Both the position numbers and the translations under genes were made by a program. From Nostoc spongiaeforme FACHB-130 (GTDB lineage: Bacteria > Cyanobacteriota > Cyanobacteriia > Cyanobacteriales > Nostocaceae): a stretch of DNA of 50,355 bases. This document shows, piece by piece, positions 7,217 to 17,456 of the stretch. Below the pieces are notes generated by a model that was given only the letters and a program-made list of their open reading frames with translations, was not told the DNA's origin and made no database searches. The stretch is taken from the NCBI RefSeq assembly GCF_014698475.1, contig NZ_JACJTB010000048.1, positions 1-50,355 on the forward strand, read 5' to 3'. Numbering within the stretch: the stretch's first letter is position 1; each line of letters starts with the position of its first letter.

Positions 7217-8521
7217 TTACTCAGCACTTTTGAGAATATCTGAGAGAATTTCGAGGGCGGTTTGTATTTGGTGGCTGTCAATAATTAAGGGTGGACAAAA
7301 ACGAATGGCGGCTTTACCACAACCAAGTAATAATAAACCGCGTAAAAATGCTTCTTGGATGATGCGATCGCGTAGTTTACTATCATAATTACCAGCTTCG
7401 TCAACTAAATCCACCGCTACCATCAAACCTTTGCCTCTGGGTAAGGACATTTTGGGAAATATTTGATGCAACTGAGTTAAGCCAGCTTGTAACAGTTCTC
7501 CCATTTGGTTAGCGTTGGTCATCAAGCCGCTTTCTAACAGTCGCAATGTTGCCAAAGCCGCCGCACAAGCTACAGGGTTGCCGCCGAATGTGGTAGCGTG
7601 GGAACCAGGCGGCCAGGTCATTAATTCTGGGCGGGCGAGAATTGCGCCCAGGGGTAAACCACTAGCGAGGCCTTTAGCGGTGGTGATAATATCAGGCATT
7701 ACACCCCAATGTTCAATAGCAAACAAGCGGCCTGTACGCCCCATACCTGATTGCACTTCATCTACTACCATTAATATGCCGTAGCGATCGCAGATATCTC
7801 TAATTCTTTGCAAAAATCCATCTTCTGGGACAATATAGCCGCCTTCTCCTTGAATTGGCTCAACGAAAATTGCTGCAACTTCCTGGGGCGGTAGCATTGT
7901 CGGAAATAATTGTTTTTCTAAATAATCTAAACTAGCGTGCGTACCGTAAGGAATGTGAGTTACCCCCGGAACTAACGCCCCAAAGTTAGCCCGTTGCACT
8001 GTTTTAGAACCAGTCAGCGACATTGCGCCGTAGGTACGTCCGTGGAATGCACCCAAAAAGGCAACAATGAGCGATCGCTTGGTGTAATATCGAGCTAGTT
8101 TAATTGCGCCTTCGTTGGACTCTGCCCCGGAGTTAGTAAAAAATACCTTTGCACCTTCGGGAAAAGGGGCGCGAAAGGCTAATTTTTCTGCCAATTCCAC
8201 CATTGGTTCATAATAAAAATCCGTCCCTGACATGTGTAGCAAACAAGCCGACTGTTCTTGAATAGCTTGCACAACTTCTGGGTGGGCGTGTCCTGTCGCA
8301 GTCACAGCAATACCAGCCGTCATATCTAAAAATACATTGCCGTCCACGTCTTCTACCATACAGCCTTGACCGCGAGCCACCACTAAGGGATAGTCGCGGG
8401 TATAAGATGGGGAAGTTACGGCGCGATCGCGTTCTACAATTGCTTTAGCGCGAGTCCCTGGTAAAGCTGTCACCAAACGCGGCACACTAGGTAAAGGTTG
8501 ATTAATGGAGATACTTAACAT
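7217..8521 (-). CDS. Class III PLP-dependent aminotransferase (acetylornithine/4-aminobutyrate type)
   Basis: A 434-residue fold-type I aminotransferase. GFHGRTYG-type residues (LGAFHGRTYGAMSLTGS), the acidic cofactor-binding motif VVDEVQSGMGRTG, the PLP lysine in TTAKGLASGLPLGA and the phosphate-binding TFGGNP are present. Length and motifs fit the argD/gabT group; the substrate cannot be read from sequence. It lies 76 bp upstream of the DUF1338 gene on the same strand, so it could supply a 2-oxo acid or semialdehyde to that pathway, for example in lysine or aminoadipate breakdown. Biosynthetic argD is an alternative, made less likely by this neighbour. The ATG at 8521 opens a protein in full register with the family. 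Confidence 0.8.
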   Translation of the reverse strand: MLSISINQPLPSVPRLVTALPGTRAKAIVERDRAVTSPSYTRDYPLVVARGQGCMVEDVDGNVFLDMTAGIAVTATGHAHPEVVQAIQEQSACLLHMSGTDFYYEPMVELAEKLAFRAPFPEGAKVFFTNSGAESNEGAIKLARYYTKRSLIVAFLGAFHGRTYGAMSLTGSKTVQRANFGALVPGVTHIPYGTHASLDYLEKQLFPTMLPPQEVAAIFVEPIQGEGGYIVPEDGFLQRIRDICDRYGILMVVDEVQSGMGRTGRLFAIEHWGVMPDIITTAKGLASGLPLGAILARPELMTWPPGSHATTFGGNPVACAAALATLRLLESGLMTNANQMGELLQAGLTQLHQIFPKMSLPRGKGLMVAVDLVDEAGNYDSKLRDRIIQEAFLRGLLLLGCGKAAIRFCPPLIIDSHQIQTALEILSDILKSAE

Positions 8522-8898
8522 TTTTTAGATTTTTTTTAGATTATTGATGATTAAACTGTCATGTAAGATTTTTGACAGTATCATTTGCTGCTATTTGTAC
8601 AAATGTTACGTATTGACAGAACAACGGTAATATGGGTTATTTTCTTCTGGATAAATACCGTAAATTTTTCATGAATCATCCGCACAACTTAGCACCAGAG
8701 TTTCATGGCTCTTCTCTTACTGAGTATCTATTATTAGCTGATGATGGGAAGTACTGAATTTTGTGAGCTTGATTCTAGCAAGATGAACTTAGTTATAATG
8801 CCACTATTGTAATCACGGTTTCTGGATTGTCAAATTAATATCACCCAGATATTAAGCAAGTGTAATTATTATTGATTAATAGCAATTTTTTCGAGCCT
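8522..8898. other. Divergent promoter region
   Basis: This 377-base region separates the minus-strand aminotransferase from the plus-strand secreted protein, so it should hold both promoters. It is AT-rich. TGTACAAATGTTACG (about 8596-8610) resembles an NtcA site but has a 7-base instead of 8-base spacer. No gene or strong hairpin was seen. Confidence 0.5.
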
Positions 8899-10161
8899 AT
8901 GAGTAACTTTTTGCGTCACACACTCAACCTGTCTTTAGGTATTACATCCTTATTAACTGCTACCTTTGCTCATAGCTATTTTCCTACTCAGTTAAAAAAC
9001 ATACAACTCCCATCATCAGAAAATCGTCAAGATAATTCTGCCTCATCTCAACTGCAAATTTCCTGGGCTGCGATGCCAACTCTGAGTCTAAATACAGTTC
9101 ATAAATATGCGGCTGGGGTATCTGTAGGCTATCCCGTGATTGATGAATGGAAGAATTATAAATTTAGTATTAATGGTAATCAAATTTTATCTACAACTAA
9201 ATTACCAACTAGCAAAGTTAATTTTAACCAAACAGATTTATTAAGTACCCTTGTCAATACCCGAAAATATTTCAAAGACCATGCTACAGATGACCCAGAT
9301 ATTCAACGGAAGGGTGTATTAGGAACTCAAGGAGTCAGTGTCGAAGATGTTCTCAAAACACTAGATTTTATGATTGTTGTCTTAAAAGAAGACATAGCGA
9401 GTAGTCGCCCAACACGTCTGCAAGACCCAAATTTTATTAATAAGAATTTTCGGGTGATTAGGTGGAATGCTTATAACAAGCAAAATACTCGTCAAAAACA
9501 GCTACGCATCACTAAATATGCAGTATTTACCCATACAGGTTCGCGGACTAAAACAGCTAAATTCAATACAGCAATTTATAGTTTAAAAGATAACGCAATT
9601 ACAGATAAATTCTATACACGCTACACCAAACAAGATGTTTTATCCGGCATTTATGAACCCGGTGGTAAAGAATTTGGCAAAGTTCAACCATTAGCTTATC
9701 TCACCCGTGACGGCTTAGAAGAAGCTTTGTTACAAGGTACTATCTTGATTAAATTTACCGATGGTTCCCAAGCGTTTTTTAATGTCGATAGAAATAATGG
9801 GATGTCTTACGTGCGGGGCTTAAAAGGAACAGCCCAAAAGCGTTATTGGTATTTTAAAAAAGTCGATGCTATTAAAGGTTATGGTCACAAAATAGATGCC
9901 AAAATTTCGATTAAACCAGGAGTGACTTTTGCTGGCGATGTCCTTAATGTTGGTTTAGGTAAAGTAGTAGTTATAGAACATAACCAAGGTGGACGTAAAA
10001 ATCTAAGAATGGGAGTAATTGCTGATACAGGTGGAGCCTTTTTACCCAATCTTTACCAACTCGATTTTTTAGCAGGTATTTTTCAAAATCGCCAAGAATT
10101 TAACCAGTATATTCAGCAATTACCTGAGTATGCTACAGCCTATTTTTTAGTTAAGAAATAA
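8899..10161 (+). CDS. Secreted or periplasmic protein of unknown function
   Basis: A frame from TTG at 8872 is open, but ATG at 8899 gives 420 residues beginning with a clear signal peptide (MSNFLRHTLNLSLGITSLLTATFAHS), so it is preferred. The mature protein (about 390 residues) is rich in beta-forming and basic segments and lacks further membrane helices. Near its N-terminus it has a segment AGVSVGYPVIDEWKNYK, and about residues 90-110 contain DDPDIQRKGVLGTQGVS. Part of the architecture resembles enzymes that act on cell-wall or polysaccharide material, but no catalytic motif is recognised, so no function is assigned. It is convergent with hglB and shares its terminator. Confidence 0.65.
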   Translation: MSNFLRHTLNLSLGITSLLTATFAHSYFPTQLKNIQLPSSENRQDNSASSQLQISWAAMPTLSLNTVHKYAAGVSVGYPVIDEWKNYKFSINGNQILSTTKLPTSKVNFNQTDLLSTLVNTRKYFKDHATDDPDIQRKGVLGTQGVSVEDVLKTLDFMIVVLKEDIASSRPTRLQDPNFINKNFRVIRWNAYNKQNTRQKQLRITKYAVFTHTGSRTKTAKFNTAIYSLKDNAITDKFYTRYTKQDVLSGIYEPGGKEFGKVQPLAYLTRDGLEEALLQGTILIKFTDGSQAFFNVDRNNGMSYVRGLKGTAQKRYWYFKKVDAIKGYGHKIDAKISIKPGVTFAGDVLNVGLGKVVVIEHNQGGRKNLRMGVIADTGGAFLPNLYQLDFLAGIFQNRQEFNQYIQQLPEYATAYFLVKK

Positions 10162-10363
10162 GAATTTGCAGTAGTAGCTCGTCTAGTCTAAAAAATTTAT
10201 TTTATCCGCGTTTATCTGCGGTTAATTTTTTCCGATATAAACCCGGATTTCTCACAAAGTTTGAAGAGTCAAAAACTACCAAAAGGGTTATTGCCAAGGT
10301 TGAATAGAGTAATCAAAGAATAGATACTCATTTAAATAATTTTTTCGTTTTATCTCGACAGCG

Positions 10364-10395
10364 AAAACCCAGTTACTGTCAGTAACTGGGTTTTT
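10364..10395. terminator. Bidirectional terminator between the secreted protein gene and hglB
   Basis: AAAACCCAGTTACT and AGTAACTGGGTTTT form a perfect 14-bp stem with a GTC loop, with A-runs before and T-runs after. It can end transcription on both strands, which suits the convergent genes ending at 10161 (+) and 10420 (-). Confidence 0.85.
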
Positions 10396-10419
10396 CCAAT
10401 CTATTGCAATTGTAAATTA

Positions 10420-11934
10420 TTACAAAGCAATACTCAAGAAACCGCTTTCGATTAAATAAGCTGTGTAAGTCATAAACAACTTAGAATCAATTGGCGGACA
10501 GGAAATAGAACTACCTGCTAAGGCTTTCACAGTTGCTTCACAGCTAATTTTTGGTCTTCTAGCTTGCAAATACAAATCAGGAATTGTGAGTTGTTCTTCA
10601 GACCAACGTTCTAGTAAGAATGGACGCAGTGTATATAAAGGATTATCTGGTGAAGCAGCATTTTTGATTAACTCTGCTTGCCATTCATCGTAGGGTAGCA
10701 TTTGCACTGGATAACCAAAAGAACTAACCCAATCAACTAATACTTTTAAAGAAACAGGGTTGGGATGTTGTAAGTGGAAAGCTTTACCTATCGATTCTTT
10801 TTGCATTGACAGATAGACGATCGCTTTACTTACATAGTCTACAGGAGACATATCCAACATATACTCTACGTCGGGGAAGTAACCCATTTGTAGACAACCC
10901 TTGACCATTAAGTTGATGAAGTCGTGGGTGTTACCAATACCTGTGTTGCTATCACCGGCGATTAATGGTGGTCTGTGGATTGTAACAGGTAAACCGCGAT
11001 CGCTGGCAATTTTCACCAACTTTTCAGCTACCCATTTTGTTTGAGAGTAACCAAGGAAAATACCTTCCCAGTGGCTAAAGTCATCATCTTCTTTCACCAC
11101 CTTACCCGCGTAATAAGGTGATTCAAATACAGCCACGCTGGAAACGTAATGTACAGGCTTGACTTTGATTTGACAAGCCAATCTCAAAATCTCTTGAGTA
11201 CCTAAAACGTTAGCGGTTTTCAGTGCTGAGTAGGGATAAACGTAGTTCAACAAAGCACCACTGTGATAGATTGTGTCAATGTTGGTAGCTAACGCTTGGA
11301 ATAGTTCTGCGCCAAGCCCTAACATTGGTTGTGATAAATCACCAATGACGGGAATAATGCGAGGATCTAACTCATCCTGACCAATTCCATACTGTTCTAA
11401 GTTCTTTTGCAGCTTGTTTTTACCGTCTTGGAGGCTGCTTGCGCGTACCAAGCAATACAATTCTGCATCGGTTTGTTCTAAGAGTTCTCGGATGATGAAC
11501 GCGCCTAAAAAGCCAGTAGAACCTGTCAAGAAGATTTTCTTGGGTTTGTCGATAGGTGTGTAAACAGCACCACCAGGATGAATAGTTGGGTCGAGGACTA
11601 CTTCTGCTTGTAAATCGAGAGTGGGGATATCAGCGATCGCATTCCCACTTGTTTGTTTTACAATCCCTGTATCTTGCACATCCGATTGTTCTACTAACTC
11701 CTCAGCTAAACGCTCTGATAAAGATGCAATATTGGGATAATGCCACAACAACAAAGGAGATGGTTGAAAACCCAGCAATTCCTCTAACTTACTTACCAGA
11801 GTCATCGCTTGTGCTGAGTCTAAACCGTAGTTTTCTAAATTTTCGTGGATATCAATTTCGTCAGTTTCTACACCTACTAACTCAGCCAGGTGAGACACCA
11901 TCCACGCTTGAATATCTGCTGCACTATAAGACAT
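10420..11934 (-). CDS. hglB: Heterocyst glycolipid ACP-thioester reductase (HglB/HetM)
   Basis: A 504-residue two-domain protein. Residues about 5-85 are an acyl carrier domain with the phosphopantetheine serine in [10 protein letters not shown] (Ser40). Residues about 135-500 are a thioester reductase of the extended SDR type: NAD(P) motif [13 protein letters not shown] and catalytic YSQTK. It should release the finished polyketide chain reductively as an aldehyde or alcohol, the long-chain aglycone of heterocyst glycolipids. The frame extends to a TTG at 11949, but the ATG at 11934 has AAGAGG a few bases upstream, so it is chosen. It is the last gene of the minus-strand hgl cluster. In Anabaena PCC 7120 the homologue is hetM, next to hetN and hetI; those are not present here. 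Confidence 0.92.
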   Translation of the reverse strand: MSYSAADIQAWMVSHLAELVGVETDEIDIHENLENYGLDSAQAMTLVSKLEELLGFQPSPLLLWHYPNIASLSERLAEELVEQSDVQDTGIVKQTSGNAIADIPTLDLQAEVVLDPTIHPGGAVYTPIDKPKKIFLTGSTGFLGAFIIRELLEQTDAELYCLVRASSLQDGKNKLQKNLEQYGIGQDELDPRIIPVIGDLSQPMLGLGAELFQALATNIDTIYHSGALLNYVYPYSALKTANVLGTQEILRLACQIKVKPVHYVSSVAVFESPYYAGKVVKEDDDFSHWEGIFLGYSQTKWVAEKLVKIASDRGLPVTIHRPPLIAGDSNTGIGNTHDFINLMVKGCLQMGYFPDVEYMLDMSPVDYVSKAIVYLSMQKESIGKAFHLQHPNPVSLKVLVDWVSSFGYPVQMLPYDEWQAELIKNAASPDNPLYTLRPFLLERWSEEQLTIPDLYLQARRPKISCEATVKALAGSSISCPPIDSKLFMTYTAYLIESGFLSIAL

Positions 11935-12150
11935 TGTTACCTCTTGCAATTATTGACAGAACAAGGCAAAAGTAAAAAGTTAAAAGGCAAAAGAAAGAAA
12001 CAGAAAAATGGTCACAAGCCCCTAAATGTCTCTATGAAAAGAAATAAAAACATTTATTTAGAGATGCGTCGCACGGGAAATAATATGTCCTTATTAAATC
12101 CCCTAAATTTCTTTATGGGCATTGTTTTTTTATTTTTTACTTTTTACTTT
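11935..12150. repeat. hglB upstream spacer with a degenerate copy of the 111-bp element
   Basis: About 11957-12022 (ACAAGGCAAAAGTAAAAAG, then AAAAGGCAAAAGAAAGAA, then CACAAGCCCC) follows the right half of the minus-oriented 111-bp MITE-like element but lacks its CTAGTACA ends. A T-rich tract with repeated TTTACTTTT follows at 12123-12157, running into the 3' end of the next gene. hglB must be expressed by read-through or from a promoter in this spacer. Confidence 0.45.
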
Positions 12151-13815
12151 TTACTTCTTAAAAACTTCGGGACGATACTGAGTGTAGTAATCGGGTATTT
12201 GCAAACCTTGAATTTTTAAATTTTGGATGCGATATAAAAACGCTGCGCCCTTCATAATCTGGTCAGCAATATCTACAACGCGACGGTTTTGTGGTTCAGC
12301 TAAATAAGAACCGCGCACCCAGTCATTAAAACCACCCATCGCCGGGCCGCACCAAATTTGATAATCAACTTCTCGACCTTTTTCACCAGCAGTAGACCAA
12401 CGAGAAGATAAGCCTAAATACCAACGGAAGATCAAAGCCATCTTCAACTTAGGATTATTCACAGCTTTACCCAATTTTTCAGGATTTTTCTGTGATAAAT
12501 AAGCAGCCGTCCCTTCCCAAGCTTCAGCAATAGTTTTCCGAAAAACTTGTTTTTCTAACTTTTCTCTTTCTGCCGCCGGAATTTCTTCAATTGAGTTATA
12601 AGTGCGGTACAATTCATACAATTTTTGCGCTCGCATCGGGAACATCGTACCCCGTTTCAGCACTTGTACTTTCACACCCATTTCAAACATATCGCCTGCG
12701 GGAGCCATAGTCACATCAGCCATTTCCGCTTGCGCTAATAGTTTTTTAGTATGCTCACAAGCACCCGATTCAATACAAGCTTGATTAATTGAACCAGTAA
12801 CTACATAAGCAGCACCCATCATAAAAGCTGCTAAGGCTGATTCTGGGGTAGCAATTCCCCCGGCTGCGCCAACTCTAATTGGTTGAGAATAATGATATTT
12901 TGTTTGAATTTCGTCCCTTAAAGCAATTAGTGAAGGGAGCAAACAAATCAAGGGACGGTTATCAGTATGACCACCAGAATCAGCCTCCACAGTTATATCA
13001 TCAGCTATTGGCACTTTTTCTGCCAATCTTGCTTGTAATTCAGTAATTAATCCTTGTTCAACTAATTCTTTTACAAGCTTGGCTGGTGCTGGCTGCATAA
13101 ATTTACTCGCAACTTCGCGGCGAGAAATCTTAGCGATGACCTTATTTTTAATTTCAATTTGATTAGCAGCATTTAAGCTTAACCCAGCCAACCGATAATA
13201 AACAATGTTGGGTGTTAAATCTAAAAATGCTGAAGCTTCTACAATTCTGACACCATATTTTAAATATAAATCCACAGCCCGACGTTCAATCGCCATATCA
13301 TTAGGGCTATGAATTAAATTAAAAGCGTAAGGAGCATTTGGTAAAGCTTGTTGAATTTGTTGAATTGCTGCTTCTATTCTTTCAGGAGGTAAACCACCTG
13401 CACCAAATGAACCTAAAATTTTCTCTTTTCCTAACGCAATCACCATTTCTTCGGAAGCAATACCACCAGCCATTGCGCCAGTCATATAGGCATATTTCAC
13501 GCCATAACAAGCGAGAAAACTAGGGTCGCCCAACTGTTGTAGAGAAATAGGAGGAATTGAAGATATTAGTTCTATTTGGGAAGTTGTGGCATTATCAGCA
13601 GGATATAAATATCCTTCATTAGTGACACCAACTTTACCTGCAATTTTAACAACGTAGCAAGGTTTATCTAATAGCAGTAATTTATTTTTGATAGCTTGCT
13701 GTTCAAAAGATATTGTTTCTAAATTACCTTTCCAAACAAGATTGTGATTGTAGGTGTAGGCGGGGAATTTTAAGCCATTATCTTGGGTGCTGAGTGGCAT
13801 ATCGAAGGTAGTCAC
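12151..13815 (-). CDS. PfaD-family FMN enoyl reductase of the heterocyst glycolipid synthase
   Basis: A 554-residue protein of the PfaD / 2-nitropropane dioxygenase-like family, an FMN TIM barrel. Diagnostic parts are GAYMTGAMAGGIAS-like residues near 120, GAGGLPPE (about 140), EADSGGHTDNRP (about 280), AAGGIATPESALAAFMMGA (about 320) and the PfaD region GDMFEMGVKVQVLKRG. PfaD proteins act in trans as enoyl reductases of PUFA and related synthases, here presumably saturating double bonds of the growing glycolipid chain. It lies between hglC and hglB on the same strand. The symbol used for this gene in Anabaena varies, so none is given. Confidence 0.88.
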   Translation of the reverse strand: MTTFDMPLSTQDNGLKFPAYTYNHNLVWKGNLETISFEQQAIKNKLLLLDKPCYVVKIAGKVGVTNEGYLYPADNATTSQIELISSIPPISLQQLGDPSFLACYGVKYAYMTGAMAGGIASEEMVIALGKEKILGSFGAGGLPPERIEAAIQQIQQALPNAPYAFNLIHSPNDMAIERRAVDLYLKYGVRIVEASAFLDLTPNIVYYRLAGLSLNAANQIEIKNKVIAKISRREVASKFMQPAPAKLVKELVEQGLITELQARLAEKVPIADDITVEADSGGHTDNRPLICLLPSLIALRDEIQTKYHYSQPIRVGAAGGIATPESALAAFMMGAAYVVTGSINQACIESGACEHTKKLLAQAEMADVTMAPAGDMFEMGVKVQVLKRGTMFPMRAQKLYELYRTYNSIEEIPAAEREKLEKQVFRKTIAEAWEGTAAYLSQKNPEKLGKAVNNPKLKMALIFRWYLGLSSRWSTAGEKGREVDYQIWCGPAMGGFNDWVRGSYLAEPQNRRVVDIADQIMKGAAFLYRIQNLKIQGLQIPDYYTQYRPEVFKK

Positions 13816-13880
13816 AGTAGTTATCCCTCGGATTGTTAATTGCGAATTTTATTGTTGTGGTTAAGTGAATTATTTTTTTT

Positions 13881-14013
13881 AAACGAACCACAAAGGGCGC
13901 AAAGTACACGAAGGTAAGAAAGTCAATTGTACAAATGAGTGGTAATTAACCTCTCTTATCTTTTCTTCTCTTTTCTTTTCTTCGCGCCCTTCGTGTCCTT
14001 TGTGGTTCGTTAA
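13881..14013. repeat. Inverted pair of the GAACCACAAAGG repeat
   Basis: AAACGAACCACAAAGG (13881-13896) and its complement CCTTTGTGGTTCGTT (13997-14011) face each other across about 100 bases containing a pyrimidine-rich tract. The arms keep further partial similarity (GGGCGC, ACACGAAGG). The RNA of the hglC-pfaD spacer could fold into a long hairpin. It fills most of the 311-base gap between the two genes. Confidence 0.7.
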
Positions 14014-14127
14014 AAAACTTTTTTTCATTACTCAATTAGAATTGCTATAGTGTCGCTTTTTAAGAAAGGTCTAAGAATAAAGTGTTAAATCTTTATCCTT
14101 AAACCATGAGGTAACGTGCATTCAAGC

Positions 14128-17100
14128 TTATTCCTTGAGCAAATCTTCCGCGCAAACTAATTGCAATTGAATGATTTCACGCATCTGCTGACTAAAATCT
14201 TGTCGTGCTTGTAAAAAAGCTGTATGTGCTTGAGTTATCCGAGCATTATTAGCATTCAGCTTTTGACAGTGAGAGGTATTTAACTCCAGCATTCTGATTA
14301 GGGTATCTAAATCTTGATTGATAGCAGATGCTTGTGTATGTGTGGCGATTAACTCAGAAGATTCTACTTTTTCTTCTGCGGCAAAACCGTGTTCAATGAT
14401 ATTTTTCATTGAAACTTCTGTATTTTGAGTCAAAATATCATTGCCTAAGATTTTATGAGTATCTTGCAACGATTTGATGATATCAATTTCATCAGGCAAT
14501 GGTATATTTGAATGCAGATTTTCAGTTTGAATCCCTTTAGCTTTCCCTGGCAAATCTTGGAAAAGTTTGCGGTTTTCTTCAGTCAAAATACTGGCGGTTA
14601 TTGATTCACCACCGACTATCACAGTGCGTAGTGTAGCTTTATTTTGTTTAGGTGCAGGTGTGAGATTATAGAGTGGTGATAAATCTACAGCTACGCGATG
14701 GCTGAGAAGTTTTGCTAGTGCTTTGACAATAGTAGTGTGGTCATCCATACCCCGACGATTGAGGGATACGGTGATGTGGTCTTTATCTTCGAGAATTTTA
14801 TCAATCCAGCGTGAACAAACACCACCCGCACCCGCTTCGATGAAGATTCTCGCGCCGTCGTCATGGAGGCGGTTGACGAGGCGGGGGAAGTCTAATTGTT
14901 GGCAAAGTCCGGTGGCGATGCTACGAGCGATCGCACCACTTTCCAGTACAATAGGCTGATATTCAGCCGCAGAATAGAAAGTTACACCTGCTAGATTCTG
15001 CGATGGTAGAGTATTTAATTTAACCAACTCCCCATACTCCGATCGCATCGTTTCACAGTGGATAACGTGATCGAAGGGAGCCACAAAAGAATTACAACCC
15101 AAGGCAGCAATGACTCGCTTACAAGCAGCAGGTTCACCGGCAATTAACACTTCCTCCGGTGTATTAATTTGTGTGAGATAAACTTGCGGCTCGTTCTTGA
15201 TAGCTTCCTGTACTTGTTCAGGACTCGCCATCAAAACGAAGTTACCCCAAAAGCTCTTGTCTGAATTATCTGTGTTTGGTAAACCCCAAAATTCGCGCAC
15301 CGCATTTTTTGGGCCAGATAACCTATTTCCAAATAACGCTGAGGAGTTGAAGGAGTTACTACCTTGGAAGAAATCATTCCAAACTCCTTGCGCTACCATC
15401 ATACTCGTTTCACCCAAGCTATAGCCAAATACATACTTCGGCTTGAGTTGAAAGTCATCACAAATAACTGTGGTGAGCAGTCTGGTGAAGAACATTTCCG
15501 CTTCAAACATTGCTAAAGAATCATCTAGCAATTGCTTTTCTAGAGTCTCTAGTTGTCTGAGGGATAACTTACTCAAACTTCTGGGAAAAACTCGTAGTTC
15601 TACATCCGCTACCCGCTTGTGCAGACTCTTCACCATATAGTCGTTGAAGATTCTGGGGAACAGGCGGAAGAGATTTCGACCCATACCGACATAAGAGTTC
15701 ACCGCCGCCGGATAAACATAAGCAACTTCACCATGCTTTCCTAGAGGTTTGGGTGTGAAATAACTACCTATAGGTGTTTGCCAGTCTGAACCTTTTTCAA
15801 ACGCTGTTTTGACACCCTTACGCGCTGATTCAATTTCTTTGAGGAGTTCTTTTTTGTTCCGTCCGTTAATAGCAATGGCGTATTGCGCTTGGGGGTTGGC
15901 TTTGTATGCAGCAAAGGCTTGACTTGCACACTCTGATAAAGAAGAACTAGCTTCAATGCTCTTTTGCAAACTATCTAGAGCCGCAAAAATACTCTCCCTG
16001 TCGTTAGCTACTATTGGGAACAGATGATATGGCATTTGCTCCAGATATCGGCTAGGGCGTTCTTCTTGGGTGGGGTCTTCTGAAAGAATCACATGGGCAA
16101 AAGTACCATCACAACCCAAACCGTTAATTGCAGCTATCCGACGGTCAGAGTCTTTACCCAAGAACCAAGGACGAGATTCTGTAGCGACATAAAAAGGACT
16201 GTTTTCCCATTGTTGTGGTGCTTTCACACCAGACCAGTTAGGAGTACCAGGAATGTAGCGGTAGTAAAGACACAATGCTGTTTTGATTAAGCTGGCAATT
16301 CCCGAAGCTACTTGAGTGTGTCCAATATTGGCTTTGACGCTACCAATAGCACTGTGCAAACCATGACCTACTGATGGGTATGCTTGCAATAAACCTGTGA
16401 TTTCGGTTTCGTCTTCTTGGAGAATACCACTGGCGCAAACCTCCACATATTTCACCTGAGAAGGTTGTACACCCGCACTATGAAAGGCTTCGTTAGCTGA
16501 ATTAACGAGGGATTGTCCGATACTAACAGCATCAATGGTGGCATAAATGCGATCGCCATTTTCCTGCGCCACATCGTAACGTTTGAGAACAACGACACCA
16601 GCACCTTCACCCACTGTCCAACCGTTGGCTTTTTGGTCATAACTCAAAGTATTGACACCAGTGTTAATCTTGGCTGTTTGATTGCGTAACAACACATTCT
16701 CCACACCACCAGCCAAATCAACAGCACCGACAATGGCTGCGTCTGCTTCGCCAGTTATCAGTAGCATTTGTGCGACTTCCAAAGCTTTGAAAGCCGAAGT
16801 TTCTACGGCGGTGAGGGTGAAAGCAGGCCCGGTAAAGTTCCACAGCGAGGAAATGCGACTCGCCATAATGTTGGCGATATAGCTTAAATACTCACCAATC
16901 TCTACTTGTTGGTGAACACTATCTTTAACGATGGTTTCTAATTGAGTAATCTTTTCTGGTGGTAAGGTAATTTCCGCCGCGTTCAAACCATCTTTGACTT
17001 GCCAAGACAAATCCCATCTTTGCTGTAGCTGGTGTACAGATAACTCTGTTTCAGCTGCAATAATTACTGCGACATTACCGCCTTCGGGTAGGTTTGCATC

Positions 17101-17424
17101 TTTGATGGCGCGTTCTGCAACCTTCAACAGCAATAACTGTTGAGGGTTCATTTTTTCAACTTCGTTGGGGGGGATTTTATAGGCTAATGTATCAATTTCA
17201 AAGTCTTTGATATATGCTCCGGCTGGGGGTTTACCTTCAGATAAGCCGTAGTCTTGGAGTAAATCTTTTTCTGTGTCGATACCATACCATCTTTTTTCGG
17301 GTAGAGGTATGAAATGTTGTTTACCGTCATAAATACTGCGTTCAAAAGTATCTAAGTTATTGCATTCGCCAAAGAAGGCATCCATGCCAATAATTGCAAT
17401 TTTGTTTTGATTATCTTGTGTCAT
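14128..17424 (-). CDS. hglC: Heterocyst glycolipid synthase HglC: inactive ketosynthase plus acyltransferase (PfaB-like)
   Basis: The frame opens at 17520, but the first 32 codons lie partly in a dispersed repeat, so the ATG at 17424 (MTQDNQNKIAIIG) is preferred: 1098 residues. Residues about 8-450 are a ketosynthase fold in which the catalytic Cys is replaced: where HglD reads DAACSSAF, HglC reads TAVETSAF (Glu208). The first catalytic His is also lost (VEVCASGI), while the second is kept (NIGHTQ). Residues about 560-900 are an acyltransferase with GYSLGE and VIHCETM. This KS-like plus AT arrangement is that of PfaB. The tail (about 990-1098) is helical. It probably partners HglD as chain-length factor and loads acyl units. 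Confidence 0.9.
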   Translation of the reverse strand: MTQDNQNKIAIIGMDAFFGECNNLDTFERSIYDGKQHFIPLPEKRWYGIDTEKDLLQDYGLSEGKPPAGAYIKDFEIDTLAYKIPPNEVEKMNPQQLLLLKVAERAIKDANLPEGGNVAVIIAAETELSVHQLQQRWDLSWQVKDGLNAAEITLPPEKITQLETIVKDSVHQQVEIGEYLSYIANIMASRISSLWNFTGPAFTLTAVETSAFKALEVAQMLLITGEADAAIVGAVDLAGGVENVLLRNQTAKINTGVNTLSYDQKANGWTVGEGAGVVVLKRYDVAQENGDRIYATIDAVSIGQSLVNSANEAFHSAGVQPSQVKYVEVCASGILQEDETEITGLLQAYPSVGHGLHSAIGSVKANIGHTQVASGIASLIKTALCLYYRYIPGTPNWSGVKAPQQWENSPFYVATESRPWFLGKDSDRRIAAINGLGCDGTFAHVILSEDPTQEERPSRYLEQMPYHLFPIVANDRESIFAALDSLQKSIEASSSLSECASQAFAAYKANPQAQYAIAINGRNKKELLKEIESARKGVKTAFEKGSDWQTPIGSYFTPKPLGKHGEVAYVYPAAVNSYVGMGRNLFRLFPRIFNDYMVKSLHKRVADVELRVFPRSLSKLSLRQLETLEKQLLDDSLAMFEAEMFFTRLLTTVICDDFQLKPKYVFGYSLGETSMMVAQGVWNDFFQGSNSFNSSALFGNRLSGPKNAVREFWGLPNTDNSDKSFWGNFVLMASPEQVQEAIKNEPQVYLTQINTPEEVLIAGEPAACKRVIAALGCNSFVAPFDHVIHCETMRSEYGELVKLNTLPSQNLAGVTFYSAAEYQPIVLESGAIARSIATGLCQQLDFPRLVNRLHDDGARIFIEAGAGGVCSRWIDKILEDKDHITVSLNRRGMDDHTTIVKALAKLLSHRVAVDLSPLYNLTPAPKQNKATLRTVIVGGESITASILTEENRKLFQDLPGKAKGIQTENLHSNIPLPDEIDIIKSLQDTHKILGNDILTQNTEVSMKNIIEHGFAAEEKVESSELIATHTQASAINQDLDTLIRMLELNTSHCQKLNANNARITQAHTAFLQARQDFSQQMREIIQLQLVCAEDLLKE

Positions 17425-17456
17425 TACTGAGTACCTAGACAGATATTTTTTTGTCT

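Noticed and set aside
8598-8610. NtcA-like site before the aminotransferase
   Set aside because: GTACAAATGTTAC has a 7-base spacer and no properly spaced -10 element was evident.
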